Shown piece after piece: positions 20,906 to 31,189 of a stretch of DNA of 64,000 nt. The stretch's first letter is position 1; every line of letters starts with the position of its first letter. Under the pieces are notes generated by a model. The model saw only the letters and a list, made by a program, of their open reading frames with translations, was not told the origin of the DNA and made no database searches. This DNA comes from Bathynomus jamesi (lineage: Eukaryota > Arthropoda > Malacostraca > Isopoda > Cirolanidae): positions 31,001-95,000 of the forward strand of contig JAJOZX010008830.1 of NCBI GenBank assembly GCA_023014485.1. Reading direction: 5' to 3'. Both the position numbers and the translations under genes were made by a program.

Positions 20906-21570
20906 TGTGTATTAGGGCTAGGCCTGGCTAAACTGGAAAGTAATACATAATTTATTGGCTTGTAACTATGCCTAATTATTAAGATACTAGCTAAAGTGGG
21001 CCCTACGGGCCCATTTAGCTACGCCCGTGGTGCTGGGGCCTTTGGCCTCAGTAATTGGGGAGCCGCAGGCCGCCCCAGTTACCGGGGAGTCAATTATTCA
21101 GTCAATAAAACTATAGAAAAGAATGCAGCCATAAAAATCTTAAGCTTCACAAATCTTGATACAATAAAGTAGACTTTTTGAAAGCCGTAAAAATATTTAG
21201 TCTGTAATGGTTGCAGCACCAGTATGAAAGTGCATAAAAAGAACTCATTTGGTAAATTTTTGAACTTAGCCGCAGATTAAATTTCGGCTCAAAGCTGAAC
21301 GCAAAAGCAAATATTTTTTACACTTTCTAAAATTATAATTAAAAGTAGAATTCATTACGCCTTTTTCTAATGCATTAAAATACAAATATCGCCCATATAT
21401 ATCAAGAATCTTCTCTTTTCGAGCGTGACAGACTGACAGACATTCCTGGGTGTTTATAGTATTAAGATATAATGTAAGCTGCTTACGCCCAAATTTTTAA
21501 ATATCTAGTAGGATATAGGCAACACAATTACTTAAATACGCTGGGCCCATTTAGTGTTTGGTCAGACTAA
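20905..21570 (+). repeat. Older dispersed repeat interrupted by a SINE-like insertion
   Basis: 20905-20986 plus 21470-21570 together match the uninterrupted minus-strand copy at 26640-26850 (GGCTTGTAACTA, CCTAATTATTAAGATA, then GCTGCTTA, AATTACTTAAATA). That copy acts as an empty site for the insertion at 20987-21459. Confidence 0.72.
20987..21459 (+). mobile_element. SINE-like element with GGGCCC hairpin head, copy 2 (473 bp)
   Basis: Head CTAGCTAAAGTGGGCCC...GGGCCCATTTAGCTA forms a hairpin; ATCTTAAGCTTCACAAAT lies in the middle; the tail is GACAGACATTCCTGG then TTTATAG. It is flanked by the 10-bp duplication TATTAAGATA (20977-20986, 21460-21469), and the empty paralogous site at 26640-26850 confirms both edges. 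The variable-length duplication and lack of inverted ends favour retroposition. No poly(A) tail, no coding. Confidence 0.78.
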
Positions 21571-21754
21571 CACAAATTATGTACGGGCGCATGCAGTATG
21601 ATCTGCAAATTTTATTTATATATATATATATATATTGCTTCTTTGATATCAGTAACTTGAGATCATCTGAAGACTAGAGCCCTTCACGCGACTGGGGGGG
21701 AGGCTTCAGTATATCAACGTTAGTTTTATATATATATATATAATATATATACAC

Positions 21755-22017
21755 ACATTTAACTGCAATGACCACGCAGTATATTAATGTATAGAAACGA
21801 AGTAAGTATAGAGGAGTGTTCTGCACACGTGGAAGAGAAATAACGAACAAATGAAAAATAAGGCACCCGCCCGGGAATCGAACCCAGGATCTTCCAATTG
21901 CCGGTCAGACGTGCTAACCACTACACCACGGAGCCACGATAATCAGAAGTCGCAATTCTCCTACATAGGGCAGAAACCAATGCCTTGAGAGGGCACCCTC
22001 GCAAATCGTGAATATGT
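21755..22017 (-). mobile_element. tRNA-core element, direct copy 1
   Basis: On the minus strand it carries GTGGTGTAGTGGTTAGCACG (A box) and GGGTTCGATTCCCGGG (B box), with flanking CACGTGTGCAGAACACTCC-type sequence. It is repeated directly with a period of about 263 bp from 22018. The acceptor stem does not pair properly, so it is tRNA-derived, not a tRNA gene. Confidence 0.72.
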
Positions 22018-22425
22018 ACATTTAACTGCAATGACCACGCAGTATATTAATGTATATAAACGAAGTAAGTATAGAGGAGTGTTCTGCACACGTGGAAGAG
22101 AAATAACGAACAAATGAAAAATAAGGCACCCGCCCGGGAATCGAACCCAGGATCTCCCAATTGCCGGTCAGACGTGCTAACCACTACACCACGGAGCCAC
22201 GATAATCAGAAGTCGCAATTCTCCTACATAGGGCAGAAACCAATGCCTAGGAGAATTGCGACTTCTGATTATCGTGGCTCCGTGGTGTAGTGGTTAGCAC
22301 GTCTGACCGGCAATTGGAAGATCCTGGGTTCGATTCCCAGGCGGGTGCCTTATTTTTCATTTGTTCGTTATTTCTCTTCCACGTGTGCAGAACACTCCTC
22401 TATACTTACTTCGTTTCTATACATA
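22018..22425. mobile_element. tRNA-core element, fold-back pair
   Basis: A minus-strand copy (22055-22235) is followed at once by its inverse (22249-22425), meeting at ATTCTCCTACATAGG/CCTAGGAGAAT with a loop of about 20 bases. Both arms include the tRNA-like core and outer sequence to AACGAAGTAAGTATAGAGG. TA/GT microsatellites flank the whole. The related element at 36777-37062 has inverted ends around a single core. Confidence 0.8.
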
Positions 22426-22426
22426 T

Positions 22427-22467
22427 ATATATATATATATGTGTGTGTGTATTATATATATATATAT
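22427..22467. repeat. TA/GT microsatellite
   Basis: TA, GT and TA runs. Confidence 0.93.
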
Positions 22468-22498
22468 GCGGTAGCTATAACTAACACAGTTTTGGTTC

Positions 22499-22562
22499 TA
22501 GTGACGTCAGTTCAGTCAAATGTTTTAATTTACCCTTCCAAATCAAGACTACTCTTTTGAGA
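22499..22562 (-). repeat. Right arm of the inverted repeat
   Basis: Reverse complement of 20806-20862, beginning TAGTGACGTCAGTTCAGTC. From 22563 to 23020 nothing further is recognised. Confidence 0.65.
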
Positions 22563-23026
22563 GTTGTGGAAGTGGCTTACGACAAAACAGGGACGCACTA
22601 AATTTTATAACCAAATCAATGAAGGAGCGGATGAAAACACAGTTCTTTTCCTTTTTTGAGTATTACTTCACTCTCCGGGATATTTATTGAACGATTTTTT
22701 CCTACAAAACGAGGCGTAAAAAGGGAAGACAACATTTACAGCCTCTTTGAGTTACCGCTGATGATGAGGAATTGAAAAGGGAGGAAGTTCGATCCCTTTC
22801 GACAATGGTTCAGGCGGGAATATTTCGCGGGTCTCTTTATCACTTGAAGGCTAAGGCGGGAATAATTTAATTTACAATACTGTACAAGACATAAATAAGT
22901 CTGAATTTTGGGAGAGTGCAGTTGAAGGCTAAATTTTAAGTATTTTTGTCGTCAGACGCAATTTAAACAGACACCAGAATTTTCAAAGATCCCAAAATAA
23001 AACGAAAAAATAAATAAAAGATAATC

Positions 23027-23450
23027 TTGGGTGGCGATAACGATAACAAAAATGAAAAAAAACTAAGATTCGTTGATGAATTTAAAAGAAAATCATATAT
23101 TGAAAATCTGAAAGAAAACGATATGAAGATTATAATGGAAATCCGATTAAATATGGTAGAGGTGAAAGAAAACTATAAAGGAAAATATCAGGACATGAAG
23201 TATGAAGTATGCGGGGGAGAGAATGATACCGAAAAACACGTTTCATTGTGAAAAACTAAGAAACATAGTCGGGGAGATGATGGGAGTAGAAAATATAAAT
23301 AAACCAGAAAGTATCAAAAGTTATATAGTAAAAGTATTAGAAATTAGAAGGAGACTGCTAGACAGTTAAGGTATAAGTACGTAAATCGGAGATACAGTGT
23401 AGAGGCTCTGCAACGGAAACGTGTGCTGATCCGCAGGATCAAGCGAACAA
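23027..23450 (+). pseudogene. 3' end of a non-LTR retrotransposon ORF, copy 1
   Basis: Reads DMKIIMEIRLNMVEVKENY, then CGGENDTEKH followed in the next frame by HCEKLRNIVGEMM and ESIKSYIVKVLEIRRRLLDS. The C-x2-[GN]E..TEH..HC pattern resembles the C-terminal cysteine motif of LINE proteins. One frameshift near 23240. The tail carries the hairpin TGATCCGCAGGATCA (23427-23441), shared with 28672-28960. Confidence 0.65.
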
Positions 23451-24255
23451 ATTCTGGAACCAGGACAATGAGTACATCCGAAGCACATTGTTATGTACAT
23501 TGTAATTTTGGTGCACTATAATTATTACGATGCTAATGACGAATTAATTCACATTAAGTTATTACAGTTACTTACGGTTTCAATAAATTAGAGTCAATTA
23601 GTTAACTACAGTTAATTACAATTTTATCAAATTGTTAAATGACATGATACTGAAGTAATCTATACAATTTATATAATGTATATAATGCGAGAGAGCTTAT
23701 CCGTTGTTCTATAATTTAAAGAGAATTAACAACACTGTTATATATTTATAGTTAACTGTGATTACTGTAGTTATTATAAGACCAAATTATGTCAAATATT
23801 ATTAGAAAATGGCTATTTATCATAGTTTGAAAGCCTAAGTAACCAGTGACGAGGTAAGCGGAGGAAGGATACGATATACTTTCCATTGAAAGTACACGAA
23901 CATTTATGATAATGTAACATAAGTAACATAGAATTCGAACGACAGTTAGGTAGAAATAATAAGTGCAGTTAATGAGAACATGGCTAACTATGTGACGTAA
24001 ACAGATAACGAACCAGTGACCTAGCATGGTGACAATGTATTATAATATAACATAACATCTTAATGTTATAACTTTCTAGGAGAAGCAAGAGAGAGTTTTT
24101 CCAAGACATTCCAATGAAATATGTTTAGTTAATGAGCTGACAGAGGTAAAATAGCGTTGGCGCTCGGAGAGTTGAATTTGGTTATTTACGTCAGCATCAA
24201 AGAGAACCTCGTGCAACGCCTTGAGAAGACTTGGTCGAACAGCGTAACAATTATA
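23451..24255. other. No feature seen
   Basis: AT-rich DNA with no supported ORF, inverted ends or family match. Confidence 0.5.
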
Positions 24256-25640
24256 TAAAGGGTGTCAGGAAATGATTGCCCCCCCCCTGTACAGAATAAA
24301 CTGAAAGGAATAGAAAAAAACAGACAAAACCACGCGAAAGAGCGTTTAATTTTGAATAAAAAACACTTGTTTTAATATCGGGTGTTGCCCCCATTTGCAG
24401 CTCTGACGGCCATTAATCGACGGGGGTATGATCCCAGAAGTGTCTCAAAGAGATCGGTATCATGACTCATCTCTTCAAGGACTTCGTTGATCTTTGCAGT
24501 CATAATTTCTGTTGAATACCGATTCTGAATGGGTTGTTCCAGCATTAAGGACTCCACCCGATCCTTCATGATGGATCCGACATGTTCACAGACATTAAGA
24601 TCGGGAGAATTGCCAGGCCATTCATTATTTCCGAAAAAATCAATGTTATTGTCCTTAAGCAGTTGTTGAGTCGCAAGTGCTTTCATACAGGGGGCTTTGT
24701 CGTGAAGAAAGGTTGCCTGTTCAACATCCAAAACACACTCGGGGTCTTTCAAAAACGGAATTACATGTTGGGCTAAAATTACATTTCGAAAATAAGGCCC
24801 ATCCCAACTGGTTCCTCTTGGTTTGATAACCCAGATGAGCTTCCGAATAGAGAACATAATGAAAACACCCACACATGCTGGATTTTTTACTATTTCTCGA
24901 TACTTCTGGTCGTCTGGGACTTCATCAGGAGTTGTTGCCCAAACCCGATCATTCTGAAAATTTGGTTTTCTGGAGACATAAACGAAGAATTCATCGCTGA
25001 CAACCAAGTGAAGGAAATCGTCTTCCGTCCATTCCTCAGATAATCACAATACCATAGCCGATCTTCAATATTAAGATCACTCTTCCGTGGCTTAGCTATT
25101 TCATGCCAAGCACTCAAGCCTTGGCGAACTCGAAATTGATGCACAAGTTGCCGGTTGACTATCTTACCACGACGGATAAGTATCTCTTTCGCTACCTCAG
25201 AGCAGCTCTTCTTTCGGCGCCGTGATGCAGCAAGCACAATGTCTTTCGATTCTTGAGATAATTTCTCCGGTCTTCCTCCTCGAAATTCTGTTTCACAATC
25301 TTCAGGATTCTTATTCCAATTCCTTTTGACAAAGTCTTCTGATCTTTTTAATCTCTCAGCCACCCAGTGTCGAGTTATGAAAGTTGCACCAGCTTCCTTT
25401 GCTTCACGAAATGTGACAGCTCGAATGCGGTCAAGAACTCGCTTTTTCTCTGAATCGTTCAAAATAGATGATGCCATGGTTTCTGTGGGGAAAAAAATGG
25501 TAAGAATTAAAATCACAGGAATAGAATATAATGGTTTTTATTCAGATTTTAACGCTCTTTCAAGTGGTCTCGCCGGTTTTTATCTATCTCTTCTAGTTTT
25601 TTCTCTACAGGGGGGGGCAATCATTTCCTGAAACCCCGTA
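24256..25640 (-). mobile_element. Mariner-type transposon, DD37E, almost complete
   Basis: TIRs contain TCAGGAAATGATTGCCCCCC on the left and its inverse on the right, about 30 bp, with TA on each side. Length of about 1.38 kb is normal for the superfamily. It holds a single transposase gene on the minus strand with one frameshift. Confidence 0.93.
24372..25477 (-). pseudogene. DD37E mariner-type transposase, one frameshift
   Basis: Start chosen at 25477 (MASSILNDSEKK). N-terminal helix-turn-helix region includes FITRHWVAERLKRSEDFVKRNW and a basic FRGGRPEKLS linker. Then, in the next frame, come the catalytic residues: VSDEFFVYVS (first D), FLHDKAPCMKA (second D) and SPDLNVCEHVGS (E). I count 37 residues between the second D and the E, matching the DD37E group. 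The frame changes once, near 25042, so the copy is probably inactive; otherwise it is full length, about 360 residues, implying recent activity. It would bind the TIRs and cut and paste at TA. Confidence 0.9.
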
Positions 25641-25977
25641 TATGAACGTAATCACAGGAAAAGGCAACCGTGTAGACATGGACTGATAGGTTGAAAGGGC
25701 ATAGGTAGACAATAAATAAATTAATGAAATGAATTAATAAATGTTTATTATACAGGACGATACACAAGACACGATATATATAAATAATGACTTATCTAGG
25801 ATAAACTGTGGGGAAGTTATGCACTGAATAAACACCAAAGATGTCACTTTGAAGATTTAGTATTCAAGGTATGACAAATGCGAGAGAAATTAATTTACTT
25901 TATGACGTCATAGTCCAACACGTTATACAATATACGTTGATTCATAATTAATACGTTAGTTATTTAATACGGATGTA

Positions 25978-26075
25978 CAGGGTAAGTCAAAAGTCTGGAA
26001 ACATAGGAACTCTGCTTTTCAATGCAAATATAAATGTATATTTGCATTGAAAAGCATAGTTCCTGTTCCTGCAAC
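25978..26075 (+). mobile_element. Mariner end with an internal hairpin
   Basis: CAGGGTAAGTCAAAAGTCTG after TA looks like a Tc1/mariner terminus. It runs into a near-perfect hairpin: GGAACTCTGCTTTTCAATGC...GCATTGAAAAGCATAGTTCC (26007-26064). No opposite end found. Confidence 0.55.
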
Positions 26076-26268
26076 TCTTGCAATTGTAGGGGGACCCACG
26101 CGACCAATTTGTAATAGTATCGCTATTTTCTGTTGGTTAAATTAGTTAGTTTGTGCTTGTAGCTAGCTTCTGTACTTGTGCTATCGTTGTTGGCAGCAAT
26201 CGCGATGCTTATTTATGCAAAAAATTTAGGCTTTGGAAAAGTCGCGATACATTTAATAATAGTAATAA

Positions 26269-26371
26269 GCCTTTGACTTTTAATGAAGAATATTACGTTG
26301 CTGTAGGAAGATTCACCGTGCATTCAAATTTAGCGTTGTGTTTGCAGAGCTTTTTGTCCTATTGTGTGTGA
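26269..26371 (+). pseudogene. Possible mariner transposase N-terminal relic
   Basis: PLTFNEEYYVAVGRFTVHSN resembles the beginning of mariner-type proteins (PLTFEE.YYV...). It follows the mariner end at 25978 at a sensible distance. Short and interrupted by a stop at 26369. Confidence 0.35.
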
Positions 26372-26639
26372 TATGAACCAGGAAATTGCAGTGCGTAAGA
26401 GCACAATTTCTGAAAATTAATACTTTTTTTTCATACTATTTCTTTTTCTGGGTCCAGACAGAGTGGTCGCCTCAGGGTATTGTGGTGTAATTTCAGTTGA
26501 AGATATATAAAGAGCCAAAACAAACTACCTATTTACGTTTGTGAATTTGTGTTGGGAGGGAGATGTTTATCGTAACTCTAATCACAAAGAAAATGAATTT
26601 ACGCTATGACAGGGACCTCCTATGGCGTTTCGCAGATGG

Positions 26640-26850
26640 CCCACAAATGACTAGCCGCTCCTAGTCTCACCAAATATTGAATAGGCTTAGCATATTTAAG
26701 TAATTATGTAGCCTAGGTCCTACTTGAAATTTTAAAAATTATGCTTAAGCAGCCTATATAATATCTTAATAATTAGGCCTAGTTACAAGCCACGAGGTTA
26801 TGCATTTGTCTCCAGTGTTTGGCCAGACCTAGCCCCAAACATATGTATGT
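26640..26850 (-). repeat. Dispersed repeat, uninterrupted copy (empty site)
   Basis: Minus strand matches 20905-20986 joined directly to 21470-21570, without the 473-bp insertion. 26851-27375 shows no other feature. Confidence 0.7.
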
Positions 26851-27375
26851 TACCAATCTTGATAAAACTAACTCATGTAATACATCTCAAATTTATTGTA
26901 ATGAAGTTCTACAGTAGGGGTAAAAAATGGGTCAGTTATCAGCAAAATCTTGGCCTATATTAATTGATTAAAATGTTTATCACGTATTATTCTCCGTTTT
27001 ATGTTACGGACAAAATTTAGGTCCATTCTTCCGCATTTATCTTCCACAGATATTAAAAAGATCTTTATTTTTTGGGAATTTAAAAAAAAACTTGTACCGT
27101 TTGTAGAAGTTTCTACATTGTTACAGAGTACCGCAGCACACTTCAAAGGTTTTCTGCATTTATTTAAAATAAACAAACTTTAACGATAGAGGCTTTGAAT
27201 ATGATTACATTACTTTTTAATTTACAGTTCAGTCATTACGCCGACCTTCAACATCTATGATTGGGTGCAAAAATAGTCCCCGTCCGAGTTGCATGCTTAT
27301 AATATTGCAGTTTTTTAGAATGTTAATTAAGAAATTATAAATTAAACGCATAATTTTATAAAAATAAATTAGGAA

Positions 27376-27960
27376 TTGGAAAAAATCAACGGTATTGGAA
27401 GTGATCTGTGTTACCCATCTGCGTTTATGGAATCTTGTCTCAACAAGGCAAAACGAACTTTCTATCGTGTCAATAATAACACTCGTACTTTGTCAAAAAA
27501 TATTTTAGTACTTCCATTTTTCCCGGGCTTTTTAGGCATTGCTAATGTACTTAAACTTTTGGATATTAATGTAGTATTTTCATATAACAATATTGTGAAA
27601 AATATCATAGTAAAAAATAGCTCTACCAATAATTCAGGCATTATCTATAAAATTGGGTGTAAACAATGTGATTCCTTTTACATAGGTCAGACGGGAAAGG
27701 ATTTGCACACACGTATAAAACAGCATCAATATTCCGTCAGAACAGGACAGTTGTCCAGTGCTCTTTTTGTCCATTTGTCAGAGTTATCCCACTGTATTGA
27801 TTGGAATAATGCTTCAGTTTTATTTCATTCGAGCAACATTGTCAATAGAAATATTCTTGAGTCTGCCATTATTCAACTTTCAAATAACTTCAACATAAGC
27901 AAAGGTCTTTTTCAACTCGATCCTGTTTGTTTTGAATTCCTTCAAAACAAACCTAGATAA
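27376..27960 (+). pseudogene. Penelope-like element, GIY-YIG endonuclease end
   Basis: Residues about 15-80 match the linker after the Penelope reverse transcriptase (YPSAFMESCLNKAKRTF, ILVLPFFPG). Then GIIYKIGCKQCDSFYIGQTG, TRIKQH, SALFVHL and the downstream glutamate in ILESAII form a GIY-YIG nuclease with its cysteine pair. This domain nicks target DNA for retrotransposition. The frame is open for 194 codons to its natural-looking end (FLQNKPR), but the reverse transcriptase is missing upstream, so this is a 5'-truncated copy. Confidence 0.9.
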
Positions 27961-28207
27961 AAAGGGTAGGACACTTAATCTTTGGTAAACTTGTAAGCTA
28001 CTTTATTAACTTTTAATCTTCAATTTATTTTTATATATATCGAAACTTGACTCTAAAAAGGCAAAGTGTTAAACCCGGGCGTATCTCCAGTATAAATTTG
28101 TATTATTTTTATAACTCATTTGATCTTGTGCTAAAAATCGATATGCCTCTTTGTTAATCCTCTAATCCTTAATTTTTAAGTTTTATTTTTAATTCTCCGT
28201 TTATTGC

Positions 28208-28310
28208 ATATATATATATATATATATGTGTATGTGTGTAGATATGTATATAATATATATATATATATATATATGTATATATGTTTGTATGTATGTATGT
28301 TATTTATTTA
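28208..28310. repeat. (TA)n and TATG microsatellites
   Basis: TA, TGTG and GTAT runs within the 3' region of the PLE copy. Confidence 0.93.
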
Positions 28311-28365
28311 TATTTTTTTTCTCTTTCTGTAACCTATATAGGCCGTAACCTTTTATGTATTTCAG

Positions 28366-28412
28366 TGTTCCTGAGGATGTCATTAGACGAAAGCGCTTGA
28401 GCAATTAAATAG
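28366..28412 (+). ncRNA. Hammerhead-like motif in PLE tail
   Basis: CTGAGGA, then T, GTC-ATTA-GAC stem-loop, then GAAAGCG. This matches the order CUGANGA, stem II, GAAA of a hammerhead core, with one extra U. PLEs are known to carry hammerhead motifs; whether this one folds or cleaves is unknown. It lies about 410 bp past the endonuclease stop. Confidence 0.4.
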
Positions 28413-28559
28413 CGCCATTTGAAGCACATTGTGCAACTTACTTTGATAGTTGTGTGTGTGGATTATTTTATTAACTACAAAATTGGTTTCTGAATGACTC
28501 ATTACTGAACAATATAGGCTATACAATTTCCAATTTTACTTTGAAAATTGACAACGAAA

Positions 28560-28668
28560 TTTAACGATCCTATCCTCCACACTTAGTCCAGCGATCTACA
28601 AGCTTCTTAATGCCATCACAAAAGAATGTTTTTGGCTGTGTGCGTAGCTAGTCATGCACCGCCTGGTG
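28560..28668 (-). pseudogene. Mariner transposase C-terminal relic
   Basis: Minus-strand reading contains LRTQPKTFFCDGIKKLVDRW, close to the usual C-terminus of mariner transposases. It is cut off at 28670 by the LINE tail. About 36 codons, with one stop. Confidence 0.65.
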
Positions 28669-28671
28669 CAG

Positions 28672-28960
28672 GAGAGAGAATGATACGACAGAACACTCGT
28701 TTCATTGTGAAAAACTAAGAAACATAGTGGGGGAGATGATGGAAGTAGAGAATATAAAAAACCCAGAAAGTATCAAAAATTATATTGTAAAAATAATGGA
28801 AATTAGAAGAAAACTCTGTTGACAGTAAAGGTTTAAGTACATAATAGGAGATACAGTGTAGAGGCTCTGCACCGGAAATATGTGCTGATCCGCAGGATCA
28901 AGTGAGCAATTTCTGGAACCTGGAACCGGAACCTTCTCCAAAATAATTACATTCATCAAA
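28672..28960 (+). pseudogene. 3' end of a non-LTR retrotransposon, copy 2
   Basis: Near copy of 23215-23450: HCEKLRNIVGEMMEVENI, ESIKNYIVKIMEIRRK and the tail with GATACAGTGTAGAGGCTCTG and TGATCCGCAGGATCA. Two copies starting at similar points support 5'-truncated LINE insertions. 28961-29500 beyond holds nothing recognised. Confidence 0.65.
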
Positions 28961-29559
28961 ATTTTGAACTTAAAATCTGAAGCTATTTTATCAAAATTTG
29001 TGAAGTGCATTTAAAATCTAAATTCCTCGTGAGTTTAAAGTAAAATAGTAAGTTTTAAAAGTTTGTGTTCATAATCTTGCGTATGAATTTATGTTATAAA
29101 TAATGTGAACGCGGTGGAATGACTACTAGATACAGGTTGGCTTTCACCAAACTAAAATATTGGCCTAAATGAAAAATATTATTAGAAAAATATATCTTCC
29201 ATAGTGCAAGGAATACCACACTCTGTACCCTATTTTAAATAACATTTCAGACACCAAGTTACGTATACGTGTCTCGGCAACAAATTATGACCTAACCTAT
29301 CGTAAAGCATTTTTTGTACATAATTTTTAACTCTTAATTAACTTATATTGGAAGTAGTTTTGCTTAACTATATAATGACTATTTAATGAAAATAAATCCT
29401 TATTAGTCTAAAATAGTCACAACTGTTGTGAAGTTTCAAACTAATAAGGATGAAACGTTGATAATTCAACAATAATAATTCAACTAATAATAATCAGTTA
29501 GGAGGGCGAGAAACTGGCACAGCGCTCGGGTCAACTATATAATGCAGCCCATTTCGGTA

Positions 29560-29645
29560 ACTTCCGGTTATTACCAGCACCATCACGCGTCGAACCCCCG
29601 ACCTCATTGTCTCCACTTCGTTACCCACTGAGCTATGGGCGCTGA
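29560..29645 (-). mobile_element. tRNA-like SINE head
   Basis: Minus strand: GCGCCCATAGCTCAGTGGGT resembles an A box/D arm and GGGGGTTCGACGCG a B box. The acceptor stem does not close and the T arm is altered, so it is not called a tRNA. Confidence 0.5.
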
Positions 29646-29701
29646 CGTAAACCTACATTAGGTCTTACATCAATTTATCGTAGCTCTACATTTCATTATT
29701 A

Positions 29702-29760
29702 TAACTAGCAAACAAACCCGCCCTACGGGCTGGGTATATTTGCTAGTTCCTGCGGAAGGC
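29702..29760. repeat. ACTAGCAAA hairpin fragment
   Basis: ACTAGCAAACAAACCCGCCC and GGGCTGGGTATATTTGCTAG pair as a hairpin like the heads at 13586 and 20987. No tail follows. Confidence 0.5.
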
Positions 29761-29784
29761 TAAATATTACCCTTCGAGCAATAC

Positions 29785-30026
29785 ATATTTGGTAATCCTT
29801 TACAATACAGCTCGAAATTATTAAAAAAAAATTAACGAGTTTAACATTTATTAAATGTGTGTTAAATTTGTTAAGTCGTGATATTTTTGTGTTTTAACGA
29901 AAATATCACGACTTAACCTAACAAATCGTCAAGGACATACAGTTGATTTAACCGGGCATTCAATAATTTTCACGTAGGTTTCGATTAATTTTAAGCAACT
30001 TTTACCAAAAGTGTTAGTTATAGCTA

Positions 30027-30057
<31 letters not shown>

Positions 30058-30275
30058 CAAACACAAAACTAACTTTCATATACCAAACCAATCATGCCCA
30101 GTTAGGTCAACTGTACGCCCTTGACAATTGGTTAGGTTAAGTCGTGATATTTTCGTTAAAACTAACGAAAATATCACGATTTAACAAATTTAACACATTT
30201 AATAAATGTTAAACTCGTTAATTTTTTTTTAATAATTTCGAGCTGTATTGTAAAGGATTACCCATATTTACTGTC
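29785..30275. repeat. Fold-back repeat with MITE core in both arms
   Basis: Arms of about 165 bp (29785-29965 and 30093-30275): CCTTTACAATACAGCTCGAA at the left and its inverse at the right, then TTAACATTTATTAAATG, TATCACGACTTAACC and the CAAGG.C.TACAGTTGA core. The loop of about 130 bp holds a TA microsatellite. The outer ends differ from the GGATCACC ends. Confidence 0.8.
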
Positions 30276-30280
30276 GTGAC

Positions 30281-30872
30281 CCGACAATTCAGCGCAAGAC
30301 AATTCAGCGCAAAGACAATTCAGCGCGAAAATACCAACAAAGAAGAAGAAAGAACAAATCCAGAGGGAAGAGAGGCTTGCAACTGTTAAGTTAGGTTAGG
30401 TTTCTAGTTTTTGAAATAGAATCTTAATTTTAACAATTCTAACAAATTTTGTTTTTTTAAATAAAATTTTAATAATTATACTCCTTTGAATTTTATCTCC
30501 GATTTGTCACTCCTTCGTTATGTCACTCCTTCGTTACGGTATTTATGTCACTCCTTTGAAATGTCACTCCTTTGAAATGTCACTCCTTTGAAATGTCACT
30601 CCTTTGAAATGTCACTCCTTTGAAATGTCACTCCTTTGAAATGTCACTCCTTTGAAATGTCACTCCTTTGAAATGTCACTCCTTTGAAATGTCACTCCTT
30701 CGATACAGACCCAATTTAGCATATATATAAATATACAAATTTTTCTCTTTTTTATTTATTGCGATTTATTTTTATTATTTTTAACTAAACTTTTAACTGT
30801 ACTGACTTGCGCTGAATTGTCTTGCGCTGAATTGTCTTTGCGCTGAATTGTCGGCGCTGAATTGTCGGTGCT
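30281..30872. mobile_element. Minisatellite bounded by inverted arrays of a 14-15-mer
   Basis: Left array (30282-30327) has three GACAATTCAGCGC units; right array (30802-30870) has at least four inverted GCGCTGAATTGTC units. Between them are AT-rich DNA and the 16-bp minisatellite. The symmetrical terminal arrays suggest one mobile unit with repeated ends. No coding; no target duplication seen. Confidence 0.7.
30504..30704. repeat. 16-bp minisatellite
   Basis: Nine perfect ATGTCACTCCTTTGAA units at 30545-30688, one variant after, and irregular TTCGTTATGTCACTCC-type units before. Confidence 0.97.
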
Positions 30873-30948
30873 CCATTTATTGTACAGTCATGGTACTAAT
30901 ATGTGTTCCTATTATAATCCAAAATATTGTTTAGGAAACAATATTTTT

Positions 30949-31066
30949 GGATCACCTGAAGATCAGGACCCCCAGCCTCAATTACCAAGTGATATCTTCG
31001 TTAAAATTAACGAAAATATCGAGTTAACCTAAACAATCGTCAAGGGCCCTGATCTTCAGGTGATCC
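30949..31066. mobile_element. Palindromic-core MITE, short copy D (118 bp)
   Basis: GGATCACCTGAAGATCAGGA left and its inverse right; perfect 8-bp duplication ATATTTTT at 30941-30948 and 31067-31074. It keeps TACCAAGTGATATCTTCG and CAATCGTCAAGGGC but lost the rest of the core. Confidence 0.92.
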
Positions 31067-31189
31067 ATATTTTTCTTGACATGTTCAATCTAAGATTCTA
31101 CATCTGGATTAATTTTTCAGAACATTCCACCACAAATTTTTTTTTTGACACAAAGGTCAAGCAATAAAATGTAATGAAAATTATTTTAA

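Noticed and set aside
22247..22350. Functional tRNA gene at the tRNA-like core
   Set aside because: A and B boxes are good, but the acceptor stem has mismatches and no normal anticodon arm forms; it is repeated with its flanks.
30504..30704. Regular 16-bp repeats as a CRISPR array
   Set aside because: The units are contiguous without spacers and the surroundings are eukaryotic; it is a minisatellite.
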